DNA of 13,630 nt from an uncultured Fenollaria sp. (GTDB lineage: Bacteria > Bacillota > Clostridia > Tissierellales > Peptoniphilaceae). The notes below the pieces were generated by a model. That model was not told where the DNA came from. It saw nothing but the letters and a program-made list of their open reading frames with translations, and did no database searches. This document shows positions 1-6,048 of this stretch, in pieces; within the stretch, counting starts at the first letter, position 1; each line of letters begins with the position of its first letter. A program made the translations under genes and the position numbers. Where the stretch lies: assembly GCF_946221515.1 (NCBI RefSeq), contig NZ_CAMJVK010000038.1:1-13630 (forward strand). The letters run 5' to 3'.

Positions 1-4
1 AAAA

Positions 5-556
5 CTAGTAGAGTTTATTTATATACGAATCTATTACCGACTCTTTCTTCTTTTCACTAAAAACGTTCTTCTCTCTCAAAATGTCTACAAGCCACAAAGC
101 TTTCGAATGGAAGATTGCTTCATTATAGTCACTTAAGACTATCTCATAAAGCTTGCCATTTAAGAACTTTGAATTTGTTTTAACGTAGTACGCATCAACA
201 TTCTCAAAGTCAACCAGCCTTAGTATGCTTATAGTCGTTAAATCTTTTTGATGATACAAACTTAGCCCAGTGTTTTTGTACTCGACAAAATACTTTTTAT
301 GCTTGTTTGTGTTTTTTATCTCATTTGCAAGCATCAGATAATACTTTGCAAGCGAATTATAGTATTGGTAGTTAAACATGCCCTTTTCAAATGAATCAAT
401 CTTAATAAAAGGTTTGATGTTTAAGCTTGTTATAAAAGTGAAATTCTCTTGAAGAAACTCCTTCTTCGTCAAGTCACCGTTGTTGAACTGTATGATCAAA
501 GAATGTCTCTTCTCGAAAAATACCTCAAAAAGATTCTTCCTCTTTACATAAAGCAT
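5..556 (-). CDS. Conserved-looking hypothetical protein, 183 aa
   Basis: I do not recognise this gene. The product is a 183-residue, lysine- and tyrosine-rich protein with no signal peptide, membrane segment or familiar catalytic motif, so it is probably cytosolic. The N-terminal part is basic, an aromatic tyrosine-rich segment spans about residues 61-77 (FNYQYY then KYYLMLANEI), and a helical tail covers about 145-183. The ATG at 556-554 is preceded by a weak purine-rich site (AAAGTGG) about 6 bases upstream. It follows the small P-loop gene after 17 bases, with no terminator or clear promoter between them, so it is probably the last visible gene of the operon that starts at 4390. The TAG stop lies 4 bases from the window edge, so downstream context is unknown. 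Length, codon use and operon position support a real gene. Confidence 0.75.
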   Translation of the reverse strand: MLYVKRKNLFEVFFEKRHSLIIQFNNGDLTKKEFLQENFTFITSLNIKPFIKIDSFEKGMFNYQYYNSLAKYYLMLANEIKNTNKHKKYFVEYKNTGLSLYHQKDLTTISILRLVDFENVDAYYVKTNSKFLNGKLYEIVLSDYNEAIFHSKALWLVDILREKNVFSEKKKESVIDSYINKLY

Positions 557-573
557 TAAATACCACTTTCTAA

Positions 574-993
574 TTATTTAACTTCTTCTATATAACTCCT
601 TAAGTCACTGTCTACTTCATCAGCTACATAGTCAACGTTGATAAGTATGTCTACATCATGCTTTTCAGAAATTTCATCTAAATTCTTTACTAAGCATTTT
701 AAATCTTCTTTCTTAATATCGATAATCTTATAAATACTGTCGATATAAATTTTTTCTAGGTCGAAGTCCATAGATAGCATTCCAAGCAAGAAGCCATAGA
801 ACTTTTCAATAGAATTTACACTGTAGTCGCTTAAGTTAATAAGTCTAACGTTAGTGTCTAGAGAAAATATGTGTTCGTCCTCAACATCTAAGAACGTAAT
901 GTTGCCGTTACCTGACTTAATGTCATCGTTAGCACCATTGATTAACCACTTAGTCTTTCCTGCACCTTTTGCTCCTAAGATTAATTTAACCAT
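574..993 (-). CDS. Small P-loop ATPase-like protein
   Basis: This 139-residue protein begins almost at once with a Walker A motif, GAKGAGKT (residues 7-14), after a short beta strand (VKLIL). A hydrophobic strand ending in acidic/serine residues (KIYIDS, 81-86) looks like a degenerate Walker B, and a third strand (DILINVDYV) lies near 115-123. It is too short for a full AAA+ or ABC domain. From memory, similar small clostridial proteins are often loosely annotated as ATP-binding or 'PilT-like', which is not evidence of a pilus role. I chose ATG 993 over ATG 1002: AGGAGG at 1008-1003 sits 9 bases before 993 but directly abuts 1002. With this start the gene overlaps the radical SAM stop by 8 bases (ATGGTTAA). 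Nucleotide binding is likely; the cellular role is unknown. Confidence 0.8.
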   Translation of the reverse strand: MVKLILGAKGAGKTKWLINGANDDIKSGNGNITFLDVEDEHIFSLDTNVRLINLSDYSVNSIEKFYGFLLGMLSMDFDLEKIYIDSIYKIIDIKKEDLKCLVKNLDEISEKHDVDILINVDYVADEVDSDLRSYIEEVK

Positions 994-1945
994 AAAAATC
1001 ATCCTCCTTAAAATATTTACCTTGGTAATTTGATTTTCTTTTCATTTGTTCTAATATGGAATCTTTTATTCTCCACCAAGATTCGCCCCAGTTGCAATGA
1101 ATCGTTCCCTCTTCATCGGACCTTCCGACCAATCTTTGTATAATTATATCATCTTTTATATGAGTTAAGAAAATTTCTACTCTATCTACATAGTCTTCTC
1201 TGTTTAAGAGTTTAAACTCATGAGCTTTATACATCTGGGCTATCTTAGTGCCTTCCATGATATATAAACTATGTAGTTTAACTTCATCCGTCTTAGTCAT
1301 GTTAATGAGCCTAGCGTCATTATATATGTCGTCTACGCTATCCCATGGCAAATCAAGTATCAAGTGAGCTGCCTTTCTTAAGCCGTACTTTGATAATGTT
1401 TCACACGCATCTATATAGTCCTTAGTATTGTGACAGCGGTTTAATATACTAAGCGTCTCATCATTTGAGCTCTGTAAGCCCAGTTCAACAGTTATCTCAA
1501 GATTATACTCATCCTTTACATCCTTCAAAAACTTCATGTAATCATCAAAGATTAAATCAGGCCTTGTCGATATGTTAATTCCAACAACATCTTCCTGAAT
1601 CGCGTTCATAATATTTTCCTTAAACTGATCTAGTGGCATATAAGTATTAGAAAAGTTTTGGAAATAAGCTATGAACTTCGTTGCCTTATGGTTCTTCGTG
1701 ATATTTATCTTGTTTTGTTCAATCTGCTCTTTGACAGATAGTTTATTAGACAAATTCTCAAAGCTGCCTCCCTCTGCTGTGCAGAAGATGCAGCCGCCAT
1801 AAGCCTTTGAACCGTCTCTATTGGGACAAGTTATGTTTAGACTGATAGGAAGCTTATAAACCTTAGTGTGAAATTTATTTCTTAAGTACTCTGAGTAGAC
1901 TCTATAGAGTTTTTTCTCTTCCTCAAAGCTTATAATATTACTCAT
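986..1945 (-). CDS. Radical SAM protein, YhcC/YtqA (TIGR01212-type) family
   Basis: A 319-residue iron-sulfur enzyme. The radical SAM cluster cysteines are C40, C52 and C55 in a CPNRDG...GGCIFC arrangement (CX11CX2C), the spacing typical of the YhcC/YtqA branch of the Elp3-like radical SAM proteins. Further family marks are YFQNFSNTYMP (94-104), ISTRPD (125-130), VELGLQS (153-159) and KLHSLYIMEGT (223-233). As I recall, B. subtilis YtqA has been assigned to wobble-uridine tRNA modification (MnmL, working on the cmnm5/nm5 side chain). That would suggest a tRNA role here, but the usual methyltransferase partner YtqB is not adjacent, so the transfer is inference. ATG 1945 follows GAGG within the end of the DUF1292 gene and overlaps its stop by 8 bases (ATGAGTAA). 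Family assignment is strong; substrate is tentative. Confidence 0.9.
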   Translation of the reverse strand: MSNIISFEEEKKLYRVYSEYLRNKFHTKVYKLPISLNITCPNRDGSKAYGGCIFCTAEGGSFENLSNKLSVKEQIEQNKINITKNHKATKFIAYFQNFSNTYMPLDQFKENIMNAIQEDVVGINISTRPDLIFDDYMKFLKDVKDEYNLEITVELGLQSSNDETLSILNRCHNTKDYIDACETLSKYGLRKAAHLILDLPWDSVDDIYNDARLINMTKTDEVKLHSLYIMEGTKIAQMYKAHEFKLLNREDYVDRVEIFLTHIKDDIIIQRLVGRSDEEGTIHCNWGESWWRIKDSILEQMKRKSNYQGKYFKEDDFYG

Positions 1946-2288
1946 CTACCTCGTTTTTATTATAAAATTCTTCCATAAGCTCGTCTATGATTGCGTCATC
2001 TACGACTTCTAGTTCAACATCGACACCATTTTCATGCTCGATGTACTTATAAGGATAAACGTACTCTTCTTCCTCTTCTACGTCTAGTGGGAATAAGAAG
2101 ATGTAGTCGTCTCCTTTGTAATTAAATAGATCAAGTACAGCGCATTCAAGCTCTGTTCCATCATCTAAAGTGATGATCATTGTGTCTTCACAGTCGCAAT
2201 CATCATGTTCGTGATCATGTCCGCAGCCGCAGTCTTCGTCGTGGCAGCAGCAATCGTGTTCGTCAATAAAATCTTTATCTTTACTCAT
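1938..2288 (-). CDS. DUF1292 (YrzB-like) protein with Cys/His-rich N-terminus
   Basis: A 116-residue, strongly acidic protein in two parts. Residues 11-33 carry seven cysteines (13, 14, 15, 20, 22, 31, 33) and five histidines (11, 16, 24, 26, 28) in CCC, CGCGHDHEHD and CDC clusters, a composition expected to bind metal ions. From about residue 37 a DUF1292 fold begins: ITLDDGTELECAVLDLF, then the strand YIFLFPLD, an acidic run (EEEEE, 71-75) and YVYPYKY. DUF1292 proteins are widespread and uncharacterised in Bacillota; the B. subtilis member YrzB is shorter and, as I recall, lacks this head. The ATG overlaps the upstream RelA-like stop by 8 bases (ATGAGTAA) with GAGGAG about 7 bases before it, implying translational coupling. 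Function unknown; metal binding is inferred from composition only. Confidence 0.88.
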   Translation of the reverse strand: MSKDKDFIDEHDCCCHDEDCGCGHDHEHDDCDCEDTMIITLDDGTELECAVLDLFNYKGDDYIFLFPLDVEEEEEYVYPYKYIEHENGVDVELEVVDDAIIDELMEEFYNKNEVDE

Positions 2289-3618
2289 CTGTTTCTCCTC
2301 TTTCTAAAATTTGTTCGGAAAAGTCCTCAAAATTAGATATATTAACTAATTCGAGGCTAATATTTTTATTAATTTCGTTAATATTTTCATCAGTTATAAA
2401 TGAAAGTTCAGGTTTTTTCTTAAACTCATAACTTATTTGATCAAGGTAGTAGTTAATTATAAACTCTTTCTCTTCCTTTGACATATCCTTATTTCTAATA
2501 CTTAGAGCAACTGATTCATAGAACTTGTATCTTAAGAATATTATGAAGCCTTCAAAGTCTTCAACATTAGTACCCTTTTCAATAATAAATATTATCCTAA
2601 AGAATAAATTCCACTTAAAATCAGTATTTATAAGTTTTAGTATTTCGTCACCTAAGCTTTGAGTGAAAGTATCGTTAAACACAGGCTTTCTCTCAAACTC
2701 TATATAGTTTGTTATAGGGCCAAGATTTTCCTGTATATCTGATAATCTTCCTACTAAATCAACAAACTCTTGTGATATATCTTTAGCAGATTTTCTTTGA
2801 GCCTTCATAAATAAGTACTCGCTAATCATGTCGCAGGAATCCTTGTAGTCTATAATATAACCTAAATCGCTCTTAACCTTTGATTTGAAAATATCATGTA
2901 TAGTCTTTGATACAAGCTTAACAAGTTGCTTCTTCTTATTAACCTGTATCGTTGAGTCAGACCTATTAAGATGGTTATAAACACTCATAAGCTGCCTATC
3001 AACCATAGTTAAATTATCCTTAATAGTTGCCATGATGTCTATAAAGAAATCTTCTGTAAGTACGTAGTTGTAGTTCTTATATAAGACTTTGTGGTCTATG
3101 TCTCCCCAGAATACATTGACAAGTGACTTTATTTGAAGCTCAAAGTGAATCTTCTTGCCGTCATCATCAACATACTTTCCGTCTATCTTGTAGATCTCAA
3201 AACCATTCTTTTGTAATTGTGGCTGCTCTTCAGATAGCTTTAGATATATCTTTTTATTGATATGGCTTGAGTAGTATCCCCTGTCCTCTTTATAATTGAA
3301 TAAGTTTAATAAGTCTCTATAAATTTTCTTTTCGTCGTCAATGAACCTACATTCAATTCTAACACCTATGATGTCTGAGATGTTCTCCATAAGGTTCTCT
3401 GGCGTCTTGTACTCAGTGTATAAATTGTTTCTAAGTATCTTCTCTCTAAGTGAAGTAGCTTCCTTAACTCTGCCTCTAGCAGCTAGAAAGTGATCCTTAG
3501 CGCAGAATGTATTAGTAAAGAAATTCTCCAAAATCTCTAATACTTCTTCCAATTTATCATTATTTTCTTCAAGTAAATCTATAGTGTCATCTATAAAATC
3601 AAATAATTCAAGCCTCAT
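2281..3618 (-). CDS. RelA/SpoT-domain alarmone synthetase-like protein with long C-terminal extension
   Basis: A 445-residue protein whose first half matches a (p)ppGpp synthetase domain without the HD hydrolase, TGS or ACT domains of long Rel proteins. Visible motifs: GRVKEATSLREK (49-60, the ATP-binding R-K-S-K pattern), DIIGVRI (82-88, with the metal-binding Asp), RGYYSSH (113-119, corresponding to GYRSLH), HFELQIKS (158-165, with catalytic-type Glu160 and Gln162) and FWGDIDHKVLYK (170-181). Key acidic residues are present, so activity is plausible, but Arg to Tyr in GYRS and Lys for Arg in the QIR motif mark it as divergent. Small alarmone synthetases are usually 200-270 residues; here about 220 further, mostly helical residues have no domain I recognise. 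It follows the parvulin gene after 19 bases and overlaps the DUF1292 gene. It could be a housekeeping small synthetase or a regulated or toxic variant. Confidence 0.85.
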   Translation of the reverse strand: MRLELFDFIDDTIDLLEENNDKLEEVLEILENFFTNTFCAKDHFLAARGRVKEATSLREKILRNNLYTEYKTPENLMENISDIIGVRIECRFIDDEKKIYRDLLNLFNYKEDRGYYSSHINKKIYLKLSEEQPQLQKNGFEIYKIDGKYVDDDGKKIHFELQIKSLVNVFWGDIDHKVLYKNYNYVLTEDFFIDIMATIKDNLTMVDRQLMSVYNHLNRSDSTIQVNKKKQLVKLVSKTIHDIFKSKVKSDLGYIIDYKDSCDMISEYLFMKAQRKSAKDISQEFVDLVGRLSDIQENLGPITNYIEFERKPVFNDTFTQSLGDEILKLINTDFKWNLFFRIIFIIEKGTNVEDFEGFIIFLRYKFYESVALSIRNKDMSKEEKEFIINYYLDQISYEFKKKPELSFITDENINEINKNISLELVNISNFEDFSEQILERGETDE

Positions 3619-3638
3619 CAGCTCTCATATCCTTTCAT
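3618..3638 (-). other. Possible 6-codon minicistron between parvulin and RelA-like genes
   Basis: The parvulin stop shares its last base with an ATG (TAATG), which opens a frame of six codons (MKGYES) whose TGA shares its last base with the ATG of the RelA-like gene (TGATG). A ribosome could terminate, reinitiate, terminate again and start the next gene. The RelA-like start has only a weak, distant AAAGGA (about 11 bases away), so re-initiation would help explain its translation. It may equally be chance. Confidence 0.3.
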
Positions 3639-4390
3639 TAAACAAATATTTCTGGTTTGTATTTATCCTTTAAGCTGTCAATAACTGCCTTAAATGCGTT
3701 CATTTGTTTAATTTGCATAACATGAGCACGCACTTCATCTTTAACTTCGTCAAATGATCTAGCTTTTGCATCATTAATCTCATTTAACTTGATTATATGA
3801 TAGCCAAATTGAGTCTTAACTGGCTCAGAAATTTCTCCAAGGCTCATTGAGAATACCTTGTCGTCAAATTCTTTAACCATTTGTCCTCTGTGGAACGTAC
3901 CTAAGTCTCCACCATTAGCCTTAGATGGGCATGCAGAGTGTTCTTGAGCAAGGCTTGCAAAGTCCTCACCCTTATCAATTTTAGCCTTGATATCCTTTGC
4001 CTTATCTTCACTATCAACTAAGATATGGCTAGCAGATCTTGATTCTGGCTCAGAAAACTCATCCTTAAATTCATTATAATAGTTTTTTAGTTCTTCATCT
4101 GTCGCTTCTTCACATTCAAGAGCCTTTTTAAAAGCCATATTAGTTAAGATGTTTTCTTTAGCCTTTTCCATCTCAGCTTTATACTCTTCACTCTCGTCTA
4201 GTTTTTCATCGATAGCATTATTATATAACATCGCTTGATTAACCATCTCTTCAACTAATTTTTTAACTCCGTCCTTTGATTGGAACTGCATAGTTAGTTG
4301 TGGTCCAAGCATATTTGCAAAGTTTACAACGTCTTCTTTTTTAATTTCTTTGCCGCATACTTTAGCGACTACTTCCTTATTTATTTCCAA
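3638..4390 (-). CDS. Parvulin-type peptidyl-prolyl isomerase, cytosolic
   Basis: A 250-residue PpiC/SurA/PrsA-like folding catalyst that speeds cis-trans isomerisation of X-Pro bonds. Residues 1-112 form a helical SurA-like N-terminal chaperone region. The parvulin domain runs about 116-205, with SASHILV (119-125, H122), the GGDLGTFHRGQMVKEF block (160-175) and FGYHIIKL (195-202, H198), followed by a closing helix. Unlike extracellular PrsA there is no signal peptide or lipobox cysteine, so it should act in the cytoplasm, like other clostridial soluble parvulins. The start is a TTG at 4390: AAGGAGG (4402-4396) lies 5 bases upstream, and no ATG precedes residue 27. It is the first gene after a recognisable promoter and heads the operon leading to the RelA-like gene. 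Family assignment is secure; client proteins are unknown. Confidence 0.93.
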   Translation of the reverse strand: MEINKEVVAKVCGKEIKKEDVVNFANMLGPQLTMQFQSKDGVKKLVEEMVNQAMLYNNAIDEKLDESEEYKAEMEKAKENILTNMAFKKALECEEATDEELKNYYNEFKDEFSEPESRSASHILVDSEDKAKDIKAKIDKGEDFASLAQEHSACPSKANGGDLGTFHRGQMVKEFDDKVFSMSLGEISEPVKTQFGYHIIKLNEINDAKARSFDEVKDEVRAHVMQIKQMNAFKAVIDSLKDKYKPEIFV

Positions 4391-4395
4391 AATAT

Positions 4396-4402
4396 CCTCC
4401 TT
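4396..4402 (-). promoter_or_regulatory. Ribosome binding site fixing a TTG start for the parvulin gene
   Basis: AAGGAGG, a near-perfect Shine-Dalgarno sequence, lies 5 bases before TTG 4390-4388. There is no ATG or GTG at suitable spacing, so this site decides the start. Confidence 0.85.
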
Positions 4403-4425
4403 AAAATTTAATCTTTCACATATTT

Positions 4426-4454
4426 ATATTATCATATAAATTATTATTTTGCAA
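4426..4454 (-). promoter_or_regulatory. Extended -10 sigma-A-type promoter for the parvulin/RelA-like operon
   Basis: Read on the minus strand: TTGCAA (-35, 4454-4449), a 17-base spacer, then TGA-TAATAT, an extended -10 with the hexamer at 4431-4426. The predicted transcript start is near 4419, leaving a leader of about 29 bases that holds only the ribosome binding site. A second possible -10, TATAAA at 4428-4423, is less well spaced (20 bases). This is the only promoter-like match found for the six downstream genes. Confidence 0.65.
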
Positions 4455-4493
4455 GACTATTTTTAAAGATGAAAATGTGTTATAATAGTCTTG
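4452..4493. promoter_or_regulatory. 9-bp inverted repeat in the divergent promoter region, candidate operator
   Basis: CAAGACTAT at 4452-4460 is exactly mirrored by ATAGTCTTG at 4485-4493, with 24 bases between, so the arm centres are 33 bases apart (about three helical turns). The left arm overlaps the -35 of the leftward promoter; the right arm overlaps the end of the -10 and the predicted start of the rightward promoter. Neither predicted transcript contains both arms, so a DNA operator is likelier than an RNA hairpin. No regulator is identified. Confidence 0.45.
4478..4486 (+). promoter_or_regulatory. Extended -10 promoter for the HerA-like gene
   Basis: TG at 4478-4479, one base, then a perfect TATAAT at 4481-4486. 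There is no good -35 at 16-18 bases, as is common for extended -10 promoters. The predicted start near 4493 leaves a leader of only about 13 bases, almost wholly taken up by the ribosome binding site (GAGGTGAT, 4495-4502). Confidence 0.75.
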
Positions 4494-4505
4494 AGAGGTG
4501 ATTTT

Positions 4506-5963
4506 ATGAAATATTTACTAGGTGGAGAGAACGAAAAAGTATATTTGAACTCTAAGATGCTAAATAGACACGGCATCATAGCTGGAGCGACTGGTACTGG
4601 TAAGACTGTTACATTAAAAGTAATTAGTGAGATGCTTAATAACGATGGTATCAACACATTCATTACCGATGTTAAAGGCGACATTATGAGTCTAGCTGAG
4701 AATGGCGAGAGAAATGATAAGATCGACGAAAGACTTAATAAGCTTGGTATAGATGACTACCAAGTTGATAGCTTCCCTGTTGAAATTTTTGATATATATA
4801 AAAAAGGTGTTCCGCTAAGAACATCTGTTACTGATATAGGTCCAGTTCTACTATCTAAGATGCTTGGCCTAAATGATGTACAAAGCGGCGTCATAGATGT
4901 TATGTATAAAATTGCCGATGAGAATGAGCTTAAACTTATCGATTTTAAAGATTTAAAGATTATGCTTAAGTATATGGCGGACTTCTCTAGTGATATTTCA
5001 AATAAGTATGGCAATGTTGCTAAACAAAGTATAAATGCTATACAAAGAACTCTTATTAGATTTGAAAATGAAGGTGCGATTGACTTCTTCGGTGAACCAT
5101 CTTTCGATGTAGATGATTTATTAGTGAAAAATGGTGAAAAAGGCACAGCAAACATACTTAACTGTACCAAGCTCTACCTTAACTCAAAGATGTATCAATC
5201 GGTTGTAATCTATCTACTTAGTCAGATATTTACTAGTCTTGATGAAGTTGGTGACCTTGATAAACCTAAATTAGTATTATTCTTAGATGAAGCTCATTTA
5301 ATTTTTAAAGACTTAAATAAAAAGATGCTTGAAAACATCGTTACTATTATCAAGCTTATCAGGTCTAAGGGTGTTGGTATCTTCTTTGTTACTCAAAACC
5401 CTAAGGATATACCTGAAGAAGTTTTAAGCCAATTATCTAACAGAATCGAACACGCTTTAAGAGCCTACACTCCTAATGAGATTAAAAACGTTAAGTACGC
5501 TGCTGATAGTTTTAGAAAGAATCCAAACTTCGATAGCGAAAAAGCTATTCTTAATCTAAAAACTGGTGAAGCCTTGGTGTCTACGCTTAATGAAGATGGC
5601 GAACCATCCATAGCAGAGATAACTCTTATAAGACCGCCTATGTCAAAGATTGGTATGATAGATGAAGCTGTATTTAATGACATTGTTGATAATTCAGATT
5701 TTAACTCTAAGTACAAAGAGCCAATTGATAGAGAATCAGCATATGAGATACTTAGTGAAAGATACATCCAAATTAATAAAGAAATGGAAGCTGAAAAAGC
5801 TGAAAAAGATGCACAAAAAGAATACAGAACAAAGCAAAATCAAAAGAAGAGAAATGAAAGTACTGCCGATAAAATATTAAAAAGAGTCTTTAGTGCCTTT
5901 ACTTATCAAATAGGTAGAACTGTTGCAAGAGATATAATGAATACGTTTAAGAGAAAAAAATAA
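4506..5963 (+). CDS. HerA-like / DUF853 ATPase
   Basis: A 485-residue P-loop ATPase of the HerA-FtsK superfamily, in the DUF853 group that includes E. coli YjgR. Walker A is GATGTGKT (27-34); Walker B is LVLFLDEAH (256-264); a sensor-like TQNPKDIP follows at 296-303, then a conserved arginine segment SNRIEHALRAYTP (311-323) that may hold a trans-acting Arg finger. After a charged, coiled-coil-prone stretch (about 424-455) the protein ends in a GRTVARDIM helix typical of the family. Such proteins form hexameric rings and are presumed DNA translocases, but the DUF853 role is not established. ATG 4506 is preferred because GAGGTGAT lies just before it; an in-frame TTG at 4491 lies at or before the predicted transcript start. 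It is monocistronic. No HerA partner nuclease (NurA) or SIR2-HerA defence partner is adjacent; the Sir2 gene lies about 5.7 kb away, on the opposite strand, in another operon. Confidence 0.9.
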   Translation: MKYLLGGENEKVYLNSKMLNRHGIIAGATGTGKTVTLKVISEMLNNDGINTFITDVKGDIMSLAENGERNDKIDERLNKLGIDDYQVDSFPVEIFDIYKKGVPLRTSVTDIGPVLLSKMLGLNDVQSGVIDVMYKIADENELKLIDFKDLKIMLKYMADFSSDISNKYGNVAKQSINAIQRTLIRFENEGAIDFFGEPSFDVDDLLVKNGEKGTANILNCTKLYLNSKMYQSVVIYLLSQIFTSLDEVGDLDKPKLVLFLDEAHLIFKDLNKKMLENIVTIIKLIRSKGVGIFFVTQNPKDIPEEVLSQLSNRIEHALRAYTPNEIKNVKYAADSFRKNPNFDSEKAILNLKTGEALVSTLNEDGEPSIAEITLIRPPMSKIGMIDEAVFNDIVDNSDFNSKYKEPIDRESAYEILSERYIQINKEMEAEKAEKDAQKEYRTKQNQKKRNESTADKILKRVFSAFTYQIGRTVARDIMNTFKRKK

Positions 5964-5978
5964 TTTATACAGTATTTT

Positions 5979-6004
5979 GGCCAGAGCATTTGCTCTGGCC
6001 TTTT
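5979..6004 (+). terminator. Rho-independent terminator of the HerA-like gene
   Basis: A GC-rich hairpin, GGCCAGAG (5979-5986) pairing with CTCTGGCC (5993-6000) around CATTTG (or ten pairs with a two-base loop), followed by TTTT. It begins 15 bases after the stop. There is no T-run on the opposite strand, so it acts in the plus direction only. Confidence 0.85.
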
Positions 6005-6012
6005 AACTGCGC

Positions 6013-6041
6013 AAAAAAGACTAGAGGATCTCTCTAGTCTT
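6013..6041 (-). terminator. Rho-independent terminator of the ileS operon
   Basis: Read on the minus strand: AAGACTAGAG (6041-6032) pairs perfectly with CTCTAGTCTT (6026-6017) around a 5-base loop, leading into a run of six T (6018-6013). It starts 7 bases past the ileS stop and closes the operon that faces the HerA-like gene. Confidence 0.9.
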
Positions 6042-6048
6042 AGTTAAT

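Noticed and set aside
574..993. P-loop protein as a PilT-type pilus motor
   Set aside because: At 139 residues it is too short, with no PilT Asp/His boxes and no pilus genes nearby; only nucleotide binding can be supported.
3638..4390. Parvulin as an exported PrsA lipoprotein
   Set aside because: The N-terminus is charged (MEINKE) and has no hydrophobic signal or lipobox cysteine, so export is unlikely.
4463..5880. Open frames inside the HerA-like gene (for example 4463-4684 and 4757-5170 minus, 5662-5880 plus)
   Set aside because: These are antisense or out-of-frame shadows of a strongly conserved ATPase, lacking ribosome sites and plausible protein composition.
5979..6041. A single bidirectional terminator shared by the convergent genes
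   Set aside because: There are two separate hairpins. Each has a T-run on only one strand, so each serves its own gene.
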